Assembly: GCF_047730065.1 (NCBI RefSeq)
Contig: NZ_CP159829.1
Location: 1,922,001-1,986,000, forward strand
DNA length: 64,000 bases
Source: Njordibacter sp028825405
GTDB lineage: Bacteria; Pseudomonadota; Gammaproteobacteria; Pseudomonadales; Balneatricaceae
Reading direction: 5' to 3'
The notes under the pieces are model-generated. The model saw only the letters and a list, made by a program, of their open reading frames with translations, was not told the DNA's origin and made no database searches. Shown here in pieces: positions 25,272 to 33,148 of this stretch (position 1 is its first letter; each line of letters opens with the position of its first letter). The position numbers and the translations under genes were made by a program.

Positions 25272-26309
25272 GTGGATAACCCCCTCGATTACCAAACTTA
25301 TATTTGGCATAAGCGAGACCAAATGGCGGCCACATTTAGAGCCCACATGGCAGCCAATTTCAGTGCCACTGTGTTAATTCTTGACTGGCCCAACAATCAT
25401 GGGGCTAATCCAGACGAGTGGGATACCGCGCTGCAAGCTTTAGCAGATGCATCTCAAGCAGACCGGCATAAGGCTATTGTGTTGGCTACTATGGCTGAAT
25501 GCATGCCACCCCACGCTATTGAGGCCTGTATAGCCCATGGCATGGCTCCCATGATCGGTATGGACGCATGTCTTACGGCTCTAAACCACGCCTATACTAT
25601 TGGCCAAGCCTTCAATGCACCTGCACCAGCGGCCCTCAGTATTCGCCATATTAGCCCTGCTTTGACAACTGAGATGCCACCATTGACTGAGGCGCAAAGT
25701 AAATATTCACTCAGCCAACACGGTTTATCGATCCCAGAAGGTGAAACAACAAAAAGCCTCGCACAAGTGGTTAAAGTAGCCACTCAGCTTGGCTATCCTG
25801 TCACCTTAAAAGCTGTAGACGCTGGGCTAGCTCATAAAACTGAGCTAGGTGGCGTTAAACTAAACCTTAAAAATCAGACTCAAGTTAAACACGCTGCTCA
25901 AAGCTTATTTGCAATGAGCCAAACTTTACTAGTTGAGAAGATGGTGCAGGATACTGTGCTGGAACTCATTATTGGTATTAATACAGACCCTTTGTTCGGT
26001 CAATATTTGGTCTTAGGGGCTGGTGGTATTTGGGTAGAGGTATTGAAAGATGCCCAAAGTGTGCTGTTACCCGCCAGCAAAAACGACATCATGCAGGCCT
26101 TAGACCAACTTAAATGTGCCCCCTTACTCAAGGGTTACCGAGGTCAAGCTCCCGCTGATATGGAGGCTATAGTCGACGCTGTGATCGCAGTGTTAGACTA
26201 CAGCGACAAGCACCCCGTATACGAACTGGACATCAACCCTTTACTTGCCCTCAAAAAGGGTGCGATCGCTGTTGATGCCCTCATCCAATTAGGCCAATCT
26301 TCCTTATGA
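25272..26309 (+). CDS. ADP-forming acyl-CoA synthetase, C-terminal ATP-grasp part
   Basis: 345 aa open frame, but the true coding part begins upstream in the same frame at the A6 run; the GTG at 25272 is probably not a real start. It begins with the family linker NPLDYQTYIWH (metal/CoA domain) and then an ATP-grasp domain from about 145: LSQHGLSIPEGETT, GYPVTLKAVDAGLAHKTELGGVKLNL, VEKMVQDTVLELIIGI, LGAGGIWVEV, YELDINPLLAL. The stop overlaps the next start codon (ATGA at 26306-26309), which argues that the operon is translated through. Confidence 0.82.
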   Translation: MDNPLDYQTYIWHKRDQMAATFRAHMAANFSATVLILDWPNNHGANPDEWDTALQALADASQADRHKAIVLATMAECMPPHAIEACIAHGMAPMIGMDACLTALNHAYTIGQAFNAPAPAALSIRHISPALTTEMPPLTEAQSKYSLSQHGLSIPEGETTKSLAQVVKVATQLGYPVTLKAVDAGLAHKTELGGVKLNLKNQTQVKHAAQSLFAMSQTLLVEKMVQDTVLELIIGINTDPLFGQYLVLGAGGIWVEVLKDAQSVLLPASKNDIMQALDQLKCAPLLKGYRGQAPADMEAIVDAVIAVLDYSDKHPVYELDINPLLALKKGAIAVDALIQLGQSSL

Positions 26310-27088
26310 CCGATTCAGTTATTTGCGAGCGCCATGGCGCCGTTTTACTCATTACCTTAAACCGCCCCAAAGCTAATGCTATTGACGCTCTTACATCCCA
26401 TGCCATGGGTGAAGCCTTTGTTAATTTTGCTAATGACCCCAGTTTAAGTGTTGCGGTCGTCACTGGCAGTGGCGAACGTTTTTTTAGTGCAGGTTGGGAC
26501 TTAAAAGCCGCTGCAGAGGGCGAGGCCGTTGATGCAGATTTTGGCTGTGGCGGTTTTGCTGGCCTTACAGAATTGTGGAACTTAGATAAACCAGTCATTG
26601 CTGCCGTTAATGGTTATGCTGCTGGGGGTGGCTTTGAACTGGCACTGGCTGCTGATTTGATCATCGCCGCTAACCATGCGCAGTTCTTTTTACCAGAGGC
26701 TACCTTGGGCATCATCCCCGATAGTGGTGGCGTGCTTCGCTTACCCCAACGCCTACCGCAAGCGGTGGCCATGGACATGCTCATGTCTGGGCGCCGCATG
26801 GCGGTGGAAGAGGCCATGCATTTTGGCCTCATTAATCGTCATTGTGAAGGGGAACAACTGTTGGAACAAGCCCTGGCTTGGGCCCAAGAAATCGCCCTAT
26901 CTGCACCTTTGTCTTTAGCATCGATTAAAACCATCACCCGTGCCACCCATGGCATGCCTTTAGAACAGGCATACAAACATATGCGCGAAGCGGTTCCCGT
27001 ATATCAAGCCATGTTGCATTCTGAAGATGCCAGTGAAGGCCCTCAGGCCTTTGCCGAAAAACGCACGCCCCAATGGCAGGGTCGATAA
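26306..27088 (+). CDS. caiD: Carnitinyl-CoA dehydratase / crotonobetainyl-CoA hydratase
   Basis: 260 aa crotonase. The signature stretches RPKANAIDA, FFSAGWDLKAAAEGEA, DADFGCGGFAGLTELWNLD, PVIAAVNGYAAGGGFELALAAD and HSEDASEGPQAFAEKR are close to enterobacterial CaiD, more so than to general enoyl-CoA hydratases. It interconverts crotonobetainyl-CoA and carnitinyl-CoA. The start overlaps the synthetase stop by 4 nt, so it is the last gene of the coupled operon. This is the strongest pointer to a quaternary-amine substrate for the whole block. Confidence 0.9.
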   Translation: MTDSVICERHGAVLLITLNRPKANAIDALTSHAMGEAFVNFANDPSLSVAVVTGSGERFFSAGWDLKAAAEGEAVDADFGCGGFAGLTELWNLDKPVIAAVNGYAAGGGFELALAADLIIAANHAQFFLPEATLGIIPDSGGVLRLPQRLPQAVAMDMLMSGRRMAVEEAMHFGLINRHCEGEQLLEQALAWAQEIALSAPLSLASIKTITRATHGMPLEQAYKHMREAVPVYQAMLHSEDASEGPQAFAEKRTPQWQGR

Positions 27089-27099
27089 ACTTGCATGGG

Positions 27100-27179
27100 T
27101 TTTGGGGTTTTGGGGTTTTGGGGTTTTGGGGTTTTGGGGTTTTGGGGTTTTGGGGTTTTGGGGTTTTGGGGTTTTGGGG
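27100..27179 (+). repeat. (TTTTGGGG)x10 perfect tandem array
   Basis: Ten uninterrupted copies of the octamer TTTTGGGG (80 bp), preceded by GGG, lying between the caiD stop (27088) and the convergent AraC-family gene (stop 27192). It has G4 tracts on the plus strand and is strongly G-quadruplex-prone. The unit equals a ciliate telomere repeat, though here it is a chromosomal microsatellite. Confidence 0.97.
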
Positions 27180-27191
27180 CTGCTAAGCTAG

Positions 27192-28214
27192 CTATGCCCG
27201 GCGTAATTGTTGTTGCCTATCTCGACTCGGTGCCACACTAAAAAACTGTCGGTAGGCTCGAGAAAAATGTGCAGCAGACCCAAAACCGCTGGCCATAGCT
27301 ATGTCCACCACTAACCGGTCAGTTTGTTGCAGCAAAGCTCTGGCTCTTTGTAAGCGCTTAGCTCGGTAATAGCGTCCGGGTGATTGTTGTAAATGGCGAT
27401 TAAATAATCGCTCTAACTCACGTTCAGATACGTTCACCATTGCTGCCAGTTGAGGAATACTTAAAGGTTCTTCTAAGTGTTCCTCCATCACGCTGATGAC
27501 CATCAATAACTTACGGTTATTGGTACCTAGTCGCAGGGCATTGCTCATTCGCTGAGGTGCTTTACCCTCTCGCATATGGCTATAGATCAATTCTTCTGAT
27601 ACCGCCAAAGATAAATCGTGGCCACGCTGACACTGAATTAAATACAACATCATATCTAGCCCGGCTAGTCCACCTGAGCAAGTGAAACGCCGGCCATCAA
27701 TTTCATAAAGCTCGTCTACCACTTCTACTCGCCGAAACACTTCTTTGAAGGCCATGAGGCTTTCCCAATGAATAGTGGCACGATGCTCATTGAGTAAGCC
27801 ACTTTGAGCTAACAAATAGCTGCCTGTATCTTGACTGCCTAACCAAACACCTCGCCGACTGTGCTGTTGCAGCCATGTTTGTAAGCTTTTAGATTGGGCT
27901 TTTTCTGGGCTAAATCCAGCACAAATAATGAGCATATCTGGCCTCGTTTCTTCACCCATTGGGCAGTCTGCAATTAAACTCATGCCATTACTTGCGGTCA
28001 CAGCCTCACCCATGGCGCTTACCACCTGCCATGAGTACAACGTTTCTCCAGATATCGTGTTGGCCTGTCGCATAGGGTCCACCAAGGCCGAAAATCCAAT
28101 CATGGAAAACTCTGGCACCAGATAAAAAGTGACGCGGATAGTCTTGGTAATGGCTTTGGCACTGAACATAGTGAAGACGTCGTTAATATGCAATAATAAT
28201 GCGATATTAATCAT
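27192..28214 (-). CDS. AraC-family regulator with GATase1-like domain (CdhR/GbdR type)
   Basis: 340 aa from the chosen start. The N-terminal DJ-1/GATase1-like sensor (about 25-200: VTFYLVPEFSMIGFSALVDPMRQAN, SGGLAGLDMMLYLI) is followed by a C-terminal AraC HTH (about 240-335: LSIPQLAAMVNVSERELERLFNRHL, MASGFGSAAHFSRAYRQFF). This architecture is shared by GbdR (glycine betaine), CdhR (carnitine) and ArgR-type activators. The ATG at 28214 is chosen for the AAGGG 9 nt upstream; an ATG at 28169 closer to the domain is also possible. It is the likely activator at the 21-bp repeats ahead of the 22.5-27.1 kb operon. Confidence 0.88.
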   Translation of the reverse strand: MINIALLLHINDVFTMFSAKAITKTIRVTFYLVPEFSMIGFSALVDPMRQANTISGETLYSWQVVSAMGEAVTASNGMSLIADCPMGEETRPDMLIICAGFSPEKAQSKSLQTWLQQHSRRGVWLGSQDTGSYLLAQSGLLNEHRATIHWESLMAFKEVFRRVEVVDELYEIDGRRFTCSGGLAGLDMMLYLIQCQRGHDLSLAVSEELIYSHMREGKAPQRMSNALRLGTNNRKLLMVISVMEEHLEEPLSIPQLAAMVNVSERELERLFNRHLQQSPGRYYRAKRLQRARALLQQTDRLVVDIAMASGFGSAAHFSRAYRQFFSVAPSRDRQQQLRRA

Positions 28215-28279
28215 TCTTGCAGGCCCTTGCAACGCCTAATCTATCTATTGTTATGCACCTCATCTAATGCGGATTAAAT

Positions 28280-28753
28280 ATGCCTAGTGCCCTACAAACG
28301 CTTCAAACACCGGTCCTGAAAGATTGGATTGATTACAATGATCATCTCAATGATGCGTATTATTTGGTCATCTTCACCAAAGCCACAGATACCTTGCAAA
28401 ATCACTTGGGCTTATCTTTGGAGCACATTAAAAATACGGGAGAAACTCTATTCACAGTAGAAAGCCATTTGGCCTATGTGCAACAAGTTGGGGTGGGAGA
28501 AATGGTGACTGTCACCTCTAAAATACTTGAGACAGACACTAAGCGCATGCGAATTTTTCACAGCATGTTCAATGATCAAGACGAATTATTAGCCACCGTA
28601 GAAATGTTGCTGATTTGCTACAATTTGGAATCTCAAAAGGTCACTGACTTTAGCCCGATGATGCAACAAAGTCTGTCTCTTTTTGCGACTGAACACGGGC
28701 CATTAACTTGGCCAAAAAATGCTGGCAAAGGCATTGCCTTAAAAAGAGCTTAA
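28280..28753 (+). CDS. Second hotdog-fold CoA thioesterase (betainyl-CoA type)
   Basis: 157 aa, recognisably related to the protein at 22476-23015: VLKDWIDYNDHLNDAYYLVIFTKATDTL aligns with its active-site region, and FTVESHLAYVQQVGVG and KRMRIFHSMF follow. Hydrolysis of betainyl-CoA to glycine betaine would fit a location between the CdhR-type regulator and the betaine methyltransferase genes. It is divergent from the AraC-family gene with a short shared 5' region. Two thioesterases suggest two different CoA esters in the pathway. Confidence 0.8.
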   Translation: MPSALQTLQTPVLKDWIDYNDHLNDAYYLVIFTKATDTLQNHLGLSLEHIKNTGETLFTVESHLAYVQQVGVGEMVTVTSKILETDTKRMRIFHSMFNDQDELLATVEMLLICYNLESQKVTDFSPMMQQSLSLFATEHGPLTWPKNAGKGIALKRA

Positions 28754-28785
28754 CCTTAGTAGACTGCTTGAGACAAGACGATCAA

Positions 28786-29832
28786 CTAACGGCGGCGGGA
28801 ACGGCGTTTAATGACAGCGCCTTCTGCTGCTCCACCTGCCACACTTAGATCTCCCGCAAACTGGGCTTTACCGCCTTTAGAAACCTCTCCAAGTACCGAT
28901 TCTATTTGTTCCACCGTGGGGGACTCGCCTTTAATATGGTTATCTAGAGCATTGCGCATAGCCCGCACATGTTCTGGTGAGGTACCACAACAACCACCAA
29001 TAATGTCCGCTCCAGCATCCATCGCCATAGTGGCATAACTGGCCATAATTTCTGGTGTGCCATTGTAATGGATTGCACCGTTGACATATTCTGGGATACC
29101 ACAATTAGCCTTGGCCACTAAAATAGCCTTGTCTCCACCTGGTGCACTGCGCATATTACAAATGGCCATCACTAATTCAGAGGCCCCAACACCGCAATTA
29201 GAGCCACAGGCATACGCAGTGTGATTTTCATGACCACAAGATTGCACCATATCAGCGGGTGTGACCCCCATCATGGAACGGCCATTGGTATCAAAACTGT
29301 AAGTACAAATAACGGGTAATCCGGTTTGATTCGCACCTTCAATTGCGGCCTCAGACTCTTGCGTTGAAGACATCGTTTCTATCCATAAGACGTCTGCCCC
29401 ACCTTCTTTTAAGGCAAAGGCCTGCTCTGAAAATGCAGCGACTGCATCGCTATGGCTTAGGCTACCCATAGGCTCTGGTATTTCACCTGTGGGGCCGATG
29501 GAGCCAGCTATAATGATGGGACGGCTAGCTTTAGCAGCCACTTCACGGCCTATTTTAACTCCTGCTAGATTTAACTCACGTACCCGATCTGCGGCATGGT
29601 GTAATTGCAGTCGATAATGGGTGCCACCAAAGGTATTGGTTAAAATAATATCTGAACCTGCATCCACAAAACTTTGATAATTTGCAGCAATGCGGTCTGG
29701 GTGATCTACATTCCATAGTTCAGGCGCATCGCCTGTTTCTAGCCCCATGGCAAATAGATTTGTGCCCGTAGCACCATCTGCAAGTAAAACCCCCCGCTCT
29801 GCTAACAAATCTTGAAGTAGATTAGAATTCAT
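28786..29832 (-). CDS. Homocysteine S-methyltransferase family protein (betaine--homocysteine methyltransferase-like)
   Basis: 348 aa zinc-dependent methyltransferase. GVLLADGATGTNLFAMGLETGDAPELWN near the N-terminus, NTFGGTHYRL, and zinc cysteines in GSNCGVG and GGCCGTSPEHV. It resembles the bacterial BmtB/BHMT-like branch that moves a methyl group from glycine betaine (or a methylated donor) to homocysteine. The last ~20 residues form an Ala/Gly linker ending in a very basic tail (KRRSRRR), unusual for the family. It is divergent from the MttB-family gene; together they suggest betaine demethylation. Confidence 0.85.
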   Translation of the reverse strand: MNSNLLQDLLAERGVLLADGATGTNLFAMGLETGDAPELWNVDHPDRIAANYQSFVDAGSDIILTNTFGGTHYRLQLHHAADRVRELNLAGVKIGREVAAKASRPIIIAGSIGPTGEIPEPMGSLSHSDAVAAFSEQAFALKEGGADVLWIETMSSTQESEAAIEGANQTGLPVICTYSFDTNGRSMMGVTPADMVQSCGHENHTAYACGSNCGVGASELVMAICNMRSAPGGDKAILVAKANCGIPEYVNGAIHYNGTPEIMASYATMAMDAGADIIGGCCGTSPEHVRAMRNALDNHIKGESPTVEQIESVLGEVSKGGKAQFAGDLSVAGGAAEGAVIKRRSRRR

Positions 29833-29945
29833 ATTTAATTTTCAAAATGTCTGACGTTATGCCTATGCTACCTACCTAGAGGCTGGTTAGATAGAATCTA
29901 TGACCGTGAAAGACCCTATTCAAGTTGAGTTTTTTTCAAACCATT

Positions 29946-29960
29946 ATGAATACTATTCAT
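29946..29960. promoter_or_regulatory. 15-bp palindrome in the methyltransferase divergent region
   Basis: ATGAATA C TATTCAT, a perfect dyad, in the 289-bp region between the homocysteine methyltransferase and MttB-family genes. A second dyad, AGCGTCA (29994-30000) and TGACGCT (30014-30020), follows. Either could bind a regulator; none is identified. Confidence 0.45.
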
Positions 29961-30121
29961 GTTAATAGATTCTGCCACGGGTCTACTCATGCCAGCGTCA
30001 AACTCAAAAATAATGACGCTTAAACATAACAAGCAGTCGCCACTTAGCCAGCATAAAAATCCCAAGAACTGCAAAATTTGGCCCATATAAACCTGCCCCC
30101 ATTTTATTGAGGAGTATTTCC

Positions 30122-31669
30122 ATGAGTGAAGCCCCAGGACGCCGCAAAAGCGGTGGTGGTCGTAGTGCACGCCAAGCATTGCGGGCTAGCGAAACTATAA
30201 AAGTACCTGCCTATATCACGCGTCAAATGAATCCATTTGAAGTATTAGATGAAGCAGGTCTAGAACTCATAGAACGCAATGCTGATACCATTTTAGAAGA
30301 AGTGGGTATTGATTTTCGTGATGAACCAGAAGCATTAGCAATACTAAAAGCTGCTGGCGCAAGTGTGGATGGCGAACGTGTGCGTTTCCCACGAGGAATG
30401 TGCCGCCAAATTATTCAAGCTTCTGCTCCAGCCACCTACACTCAGCATGCACGTAATAGTGAACGTAACCTAGAAGTAGGAGGCAAAAATACTGTTTTCG
30501 CTCCAGGCTATGGCTCTCCATTTGTGCGTGACTTAGACAATGGCCGTCGTTATGCCACTATTGAAGATTTCCAGAACTTCGTTAAGCTGGCGTACATGTC
30601 GCCTTACATGCACCACTCTGGTGGCACCATATGTGAGCCAGTAGATGTGCCAGTAACTACTCGCCACTTAGACATGATCTATAGCCACATTAAATATAGT
30701 GACAAAGCCTTCATGGGCTCAGTTACCGCACCTTCTCGCGCTCAAGACACAGTGGATATGGCGAAAATTGTTTTTGGTGAGGAGTTTGTTAAAAATAACA
30801 CGGTCACCACTAGCTTGATTAACGCTAACTCACCCATGACCTTTGATGACACGATGCTTGGCGCAGCAAAAGTATACGCTGAAAATAACCAGGCGTGTGT
30901 GGTGACGCCGTTTATCCTCGCAGGGGCAATGTCACCGGTCACTATTGCGGGCACCTTGGCGCAAATACTTGCCGAAGTATTGGCTGGCATTACTTTTATT
31001 CAGCTATACCGCCCTGGCACGCCCTGTATCTTTGGCACCTTTGCAAGTTCGATCTCTATGCAGTCTGGCGCGCCTACCTTTGGTACCCCAGAACCTGCTT
31101 TGGTCTTGTATGGGGCGGCGCAACTTGCCCGTCGTTTAGGCGTGCCATTTCGCAGTGGTGGTTCACTGCCTGGTTCTAAAATTGCAGATGCTCAAGCAGC
31201 ATCTGAAAGCGCCAACACCTTAATGCCAACAATTTTGGCTGGTGTTAACTTTGCATTACACTCAGCTGGTTGGCTTGAGGCTGGATTGTCTATGGGTTAT
31301 GAAAAGTTTGTGATGGACTTAGATCAACTGGGCATGGCTCATACCTTCTGCAAGGGTATCGATCTGAGCGAAAACGGTCAGGCATTGGATGCCATCCGTG
31401 AAGTTGGTCCGGGCAATCACTTTTTGGGTTGTGCTCACACTCAAGCTAACTTTAAAGATGCGTTTTACATGTCTAACCTTACTGACAACAATAGCTTTGA
31501 ACAATGGGAAGAAGACGGCAGTAAAGACATTCAAGTGCGCGCCAATGCCCTTTGGAAGAAAATGCTGAATGATTATGAGGCCCCACCGTTGGATCAAGGC
31601 ATTGACGATGGCCTAAATGACTTTATGGCTAAGCGTAAGGAAGAACTTGCAGGTACAGGCGACTTTTAA
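30122..31669 (+). CDS. MttB-family (trimethylamine methyltransferase-like) methyltransferase, non-pyrrolysine
   Basis: 515 aa TIM-barrel protein of the MttB superfamily: APGYGSPFVRDLDNGRRYATIEDF, HHSGGTICEP, FGTPEPALVLYGAAQLARRLGVPFRSGG, GPGNHFLGCAHTQ. The frame is open throughout with no internal TAG, so it belongs to the non-pyrrolysine members, some of which demethylate glycine betaine, proline betaine, carnitine or gamma-butyrobetaine. The start is ATG 30122 because GAGGAG lies 7 nt upstream; a TTG at 30107 overlaps that site. No cognate corrinoid protein gene is in the window. Partnership with the divergent homocysteine methyltransferase is inferred. Confidence 0.88.
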   Translation: MSEAPGRRKSGGGRSARQALRASETIKVPAYITRQMNPFEVLDEAGLELIERNADTILEEVGIDFRDEPEALAILKAAGASVDGERVRFPRGMCRQIIQASAPATYTQHARNSERNLEVGGKNTVFAPGYGSPFVRDLDNGRRYATIEDFQNFVKLAYMSPYMHHSGGTICEPVDVPVTTRHLDMIYSHIKYSDKAFMGSVTAPSRAQDTVDMAKIVFGEEFVKNNTVTTSLINANSPMTFDDTMLGAAKVYAENNQACVVTPFILAGAMSPVTIAGTLAQILAEVLAGITFIQLYRPGTPCIFGTFASSISMQSGAPTFGTPEPALVLYGAAQLARRLGVPFRSGGSLPGSKIADAQAASESANTLMPTILAGVNFALHSAGWLEAGLSMGYEKFVMDLDQLGMAHTFCKGIDLSENGQALDAIREVGPGNHFLGCAHTQANFKDAFYMSNLTDNNSFEQWEEDGSKDIQVRANALWKKMLNDYEAPPLDQGIDDGLNDFMAKRKEELAGTGDF

Positions 31670-31688
31670 CGCAATATCCCTCGATAAT

Positions 31689-31721
31689 ATAGCCCCGTGA
31701 TCAATCTAGACTCGGGGCTAT
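31689..31721. terminator. Hairpin after the MttB-family gene
   Basis: ATAGCCCCG (31689-31697) and CGGGGCTAT (31713-31721) form a perfect 9-bp stem, 20 bp after the stop. No clear T-run follows, so termination may be weak or Rho-assisted. Confidence 0.6.
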
Positions 31722-31811
31722 CATTTGCACCCCTCAACATCCTTGCACTATGCCACTCACAGCACGCTTACAACGATGCTGCCCTAAACTCAACCGCAAG
31801 GGTAATCATGA

Positions 31812-32129
31812 CTAAGCTGTTTTACTACCACCCATGCAAGGGGCCGTTGCCGGCATCTTTTCTTGTTTGGCTTGCCATTGTTCAGGCGTATAGCAGTGTA
31901 AGGCGAGTGCATGAATAGGGTTTTGCATTAACTCTCCTACTAGCGCGTAGACTTTTTGGTGTCGTTTTACTGGTCCTAACGCCGCAAAATCATCAGAAAC
32001 TAAGACTAAATTATAGTGGCTATCGGTGGCTGACCCACTATGTTTATGGCTATCGTTATCTAACTGATGATGGCTAATATTTAACGGTGTTAACACCAAT
32101 TCAAGTAATTTATTGGCTGTAGTATCCAC
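31812..32129 (-). CDS. BolA-family protein
   Basis: 105 aa. Contains the BolA core: DSHKHSG, DSHYNLVLVSDDFAALGPVKRHQKVYALVGELM and IHALALHCYTPEQW. BolA proteins act with monothiol glutaredoxins in iron-sulfur and iron homeostasis or affect cell shape under stress. It stands alone, converging with the MttB-family transcript, about 275 bp from the tRNA-Asn genes. Confidence 0.9.
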   Translation of the reverse strand: MDTTANKLLELVLTPLNISHHQLDNDSHKHSGSATDSHYNLVLVSDDFAALGPVKRHQKVYALVGELMQNPIHALALHCYTPEQWQAKQEKMPATAPCMGGSKTA

Positions 32130-32354
32130 ACTTATTCCTTTGAGTTGAAACTGGTCTTGATCATATCACGGAAGCCATTTTATCAGTGGCGAAAATAATA
32201 GCAAAATATCTCCATAACAAATTTGACGATCGGTATATTTGCTAAGTTAGGGTATCAGTAGTGCAGAAACCACATGCTAATGGTAAAACTTGTTGCCAAT
32301 CGCTACCTCTATATAAAAAGGTTTAAGCTATTCAAATAAAATGGTTTTTTAGAC

Positions 32355-32383
32355 TTGACTCAAGCCCAATAGATCATTAATAT
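32355..32383 (+). promoter_or_regulatory. Sigma-70-type promoter of tRNA-Asn genes
   Basis: TTGACT (32355-32360), 17-bp spacer, TAATAT (32378-32383), 21 bp ahead of the first tRNA-Asn. Confidence 0.7.
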
Positions 32384-32390
32384 TCGCGCC

Positions 32391-32492
32391 TCACATTGAG
32401 CAATTCCTCGATAGCTCAGTTGGTAGAGCAGTAGACTGTTAATCTATTGGTCGCTGGTTCGAGTCCAGCTCGAGGAGCCAACCTCAATGTGA
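32391..32492 (+). repeat. Inverted repeat bracketing the first tRNA-Asn
   Basis: TCACATTGAG (32391-32400) in the leader and its exact reverse complement CTCAATGTGA (32483-32492) in the trailer would pair in the precursor and extend the acceptor stem, probably guiding processing. Confidence 0.7.
32405..32480 (+). tRNA. tRNA-Asn(GTT), copy 1
   Basis: 76 nt with encoded CCA. Acceptor TCCTCGA/TCGAGGA, D-arm AGCTCAGTTGGTAGAGC, anticodon loop CTGTTAA (GTT), T-arm GGTTCGAGTCC. Confidence 0.97.
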
Positions 32493-32503
32493 CCACTTAT
32501 GAT

Positions 32504-32579
32504 TCCTCGATAGCTCAGTTGGTAGAGCAGTAGACTGTTAATCTATTGGTCGCTGGTTCGAGTCCAGCTCGAGGAGCCA
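32504..32579 (+). tRNA. tRNA-Asn(GTT), copy 2
   Basis: Identical in all 76 bases to copy 1, which ends 23 bp upstream; probably one transcript with it. Confidence 0.97.
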
Positions 32580-32587
32580 TTCCGATT

Positions 32588-32611
32588 AAGCCTCCTTGTT
32601 GTGGCTTTTTT
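32588..32611 (+). terminator. Terminator after tRNA-Asn pair
   Basis: AAGCC (32588-32592) and GGCTT (32603-32607) stem followed by T's, 8 bp after the second tRNA-Asn. Confidence 0.65.
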
Positions 32612-32673
32612 GTGCCTTGGATTTATGCCATCTCAGTTATTTAACTGGTCTTAGACTATCCAGCCAGTAGCTA

Positions 32674-33111
32674 TTATTTAGCGAACAACTGACCTAGATC
32701 AGAAAAAGCCTTGAATTCCAATGCATTACCGCTAGGGTCGCTAAAAAATAAGGTCGATTGCTCGCCTGCTTCACCTTTAAAGCGTGTATAAGGTTCAATA
32801 ATAAAGTCTACCTTACCCGTTAACCTCTGCGCTAACTCTTGCCAGTCTTGGTGAGTCAATACCACTCCAAAATGGGGCACAGGGACGCCTTGACCATCAA
32901 CACCGTTAATATGCACTGGCACTTTACCGTTTGCACCTAGGGTGGGATTAAGGTGCGTCACTAGCTGGTGCCCATAAAGGTTCCAATCAATCCATTCTGC
33001 AGTAGAGCGGCCTTCACTTAAACCCAGTAACTGGCCATAAAAAGCCCTTGATTCGGCAATATCTCTTATAGGAATAGCAAGGTGGAATGGGCGTAATGAG
33101 TTAGTCGACAT
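32674..33111 (-). CDS. VOC-family (glyoxalase-like) protein
   Basis: 145 aa. Two beta-alpha-beta-beta-beta modules of the vicinal-oxygen-chelate fold: FHLAIPIRDIAESRAFYGQLLGLSEGR at the N-terminus with a His ligand, PHFGVVLTHQDWQEL in the middle and FFSDPSGNALEFKAF with the C-terminal Glu ligand. The start is ATG 33111, preceded by GGGA about 10 nt upstream; the longer frame to 33195 would run into the add gene. It is last in the nucleoside block, 37 bp after add. Substrate unknown. Confidence 0.85.
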   Translation of the reverse strand: MSTNSLRPFHLAIPIRDIAESRAFYGQLLGLSEGRSTAEWIDWNLYGHQLVTHLNPTLGANGKVPVHINGVDGQGVPVPHFGVVLTHQDWQELAQRLTGKVDFIIEPYTRFKGEAGEQSTLFFSDPSGNALEFKAFSDLGQLFAK

Positions 33112-33148
33112 AATGTTTTTCCCAAAGCATATTAGCTTTCTGCTGCAA

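Noticed and set aside
22476..27088. DMSP demethylation-type pathway (DmdB/C/D)
   Set aside because: The hydratase is clearly CaiD-like and the thioesterases and regulator are of carnitine/betaine type; the ligase is ADP-forming rather than DmdB-like.
27100..27179. CRISPR-like array
   Set aside because: The repeat unit is 8 bp with no spacers; it is a simple microsatellite.
30122..31669. Pyrrolysine-containing trimethylamine methyltransferase
   Set aside because: The frame is complete without an in-frame TAG and no pyl genes are seen.
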